A stretch of 5,613 nucleotides of DNA from Alphaproteobacteria bacterium (GTDB taxonomy: Bacteria > Pseudomonadota > Alphaproteobacteria > Rhodobacterales > Rhodobacteraceae). Below the pieces are notes generated by a model. It saw only the letters and a program-made list of their open reading frames with translations. It was not told the origin of the DNA and ran no database searches. The translations under genes and the position numbers were made by a program. The DNA is taken from contig JAUHZL010000211.1 of NCBI GenBank assembly GCA_030425945.1, positions 1 to 5,613 of the forward strand, given 5' to 3'. Position 1 is the first letter of the stretch, and every line of letters begins with the position of its first letter. Shown piece by piece: positions 5,460 to 5,613 of this stretch.

Positions 5460-5473
5460 TAACACGAAAATTC

Positions 5474-5478
5474 AGGGA
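5474..5478 (+). promoter_or_regulatory. Shine-Dalgarno AGGGA that favours the second ATG
   Basis: Two in-frame ATGs follow, at 5480 and 5486. AGGGA is one base from the first and 7 from the second, so the second is the likely start. Confidence 0.7.
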
Positions 5479-5485
5479 CATGTGG

Positions 5486-5613
5486 ATGACGATCCTTACC
5501 AGTACCGACGGTCAAAGCAATCTGCCGCGCTATTTCTCGCGTGCCTTCGATATCGCGCGTCGGTTGAATACCGGACGGTTGGACATGGTTTTGCCGGACG
5601 GGCGCAGGTTCCG
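5486..5613 (+). CDS. cyclopropane-fatty-acyl-phospholipid synthase family methyltransferase, N-terminus only
   Basis: Only 42 codons are in the window; the gene runs off the right edge. The visible protein opens MTILTSTDGQSNLPRYFSRAF and continues IARRLNTGRLDMVLPDGRRF. The pattern LPRYFxRAF, then a short helix, then GRLDxVLPDGRRF is what I recall from the N-terminal domain of alphaproteobacterial CFA synthases, SAM-dependent enzymes that add a methylene bridge to unsaturated acyl chains of membrane phospholipids. The SAM-binding motif and catalytic residues lie beyond the edge, so the assignment rests on the N-terminus and on context: a photolyase gene next door and a candidate RpoE-type promoter, both as in the R. 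sphaeroides singlet-oxygen regulon. A related lipid or small-molecule methyltransferase cannot be excluded. Confidence 0.7.
   Translation, partial: MTILTSTDGQSNLPRYFSRAFDIARRLNTGRLDMVLPDGRRF

Noticed and set aside
1..5613. A previously undescribed defence or mobile system
   Set aside because: All coding frames with convincing support belong to recognisable families, and no transposase, integrase, nuclease, toxin-antitoxin pair, repeat array or tRNA insertion site is visible.

Overview
The window is about 65-70% GC (estimated by eye). The genes are close in style to those of marine and phototrophic Rhodobacteraceae/Paracoccaceae: an AcuI-type acrylyl-CoA reductase, a class I photolyase followed by a cyclopropane-fatty-acid-synthase family gene, and promoters resembling those of the Rhodobacter RpoE-ChrR singlet-oxygen sigma factor. 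The family-level placement is an inference; the species cannot be read from the sequence.

Layout, left to right. Two genes lie on the minus strand. The left one (1-292, cut by the window edge) is a small membrane protein resembling DUF4345. Behind it is a secreted, PotD-like ABC-transporter binding protein (456-1493) that ends at a strong intrinsic terminator (400-429), so the two are separate transcription units. From 1494 to 1683 is a divergent intergenic region with a plausible sigma-70 promoter for the binding protein. On the plus strand follow acuI (1684-2670), a fold-type I PLP enzyme of aminotransferase class V that lacks the desulfurase cysteine (2707-3930), a deoxyribodipyrimidine photolyase (3974-5383), and the first 42 codons of a cyclopropane-fatty-acyl-phospholipid synthase family methyltransferase (5486-5613). 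The first three plus-strand genes are spaced by 36 and 43 bases with no visible terminator between them, and could be one operon.

The most useful observation is regulatory. Two sites in the window fit the pattern TGATC-Y-N16-CGTAA-M-C. One is in front of the CFA-synthase family gene, where its -35 element overlaps the photolyase stop codon. The other is on the minus strand in front of the DUF4345-like gene. Both lie at a suitable distance from a start codon. They resemble the promoters used by group ECF11 sigma factors (RpoE-ChrR), whose known Rhodobacter sphaeroides regulon includes a photolyase and a CFA synthase. A likely reading is that the window holds part of a photo-oxidative stress regulon: photolyase repairs UV lesions, CFA synthase modifies membrane lipids, and AcuI removes the electrophile acryloyl-CoA. 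The link of AcuI and the PLP enzyme to that regulon rests on neighbourhood only.

I see no tRNA, rRNA, CRISPR array, insertion sequence, phage gene or obvious horizontal-transfer boundary. Several starts were moved from the longest-frame start on the basis of Shine-Dalgarno spacing, signal peptide or family N-terminus.
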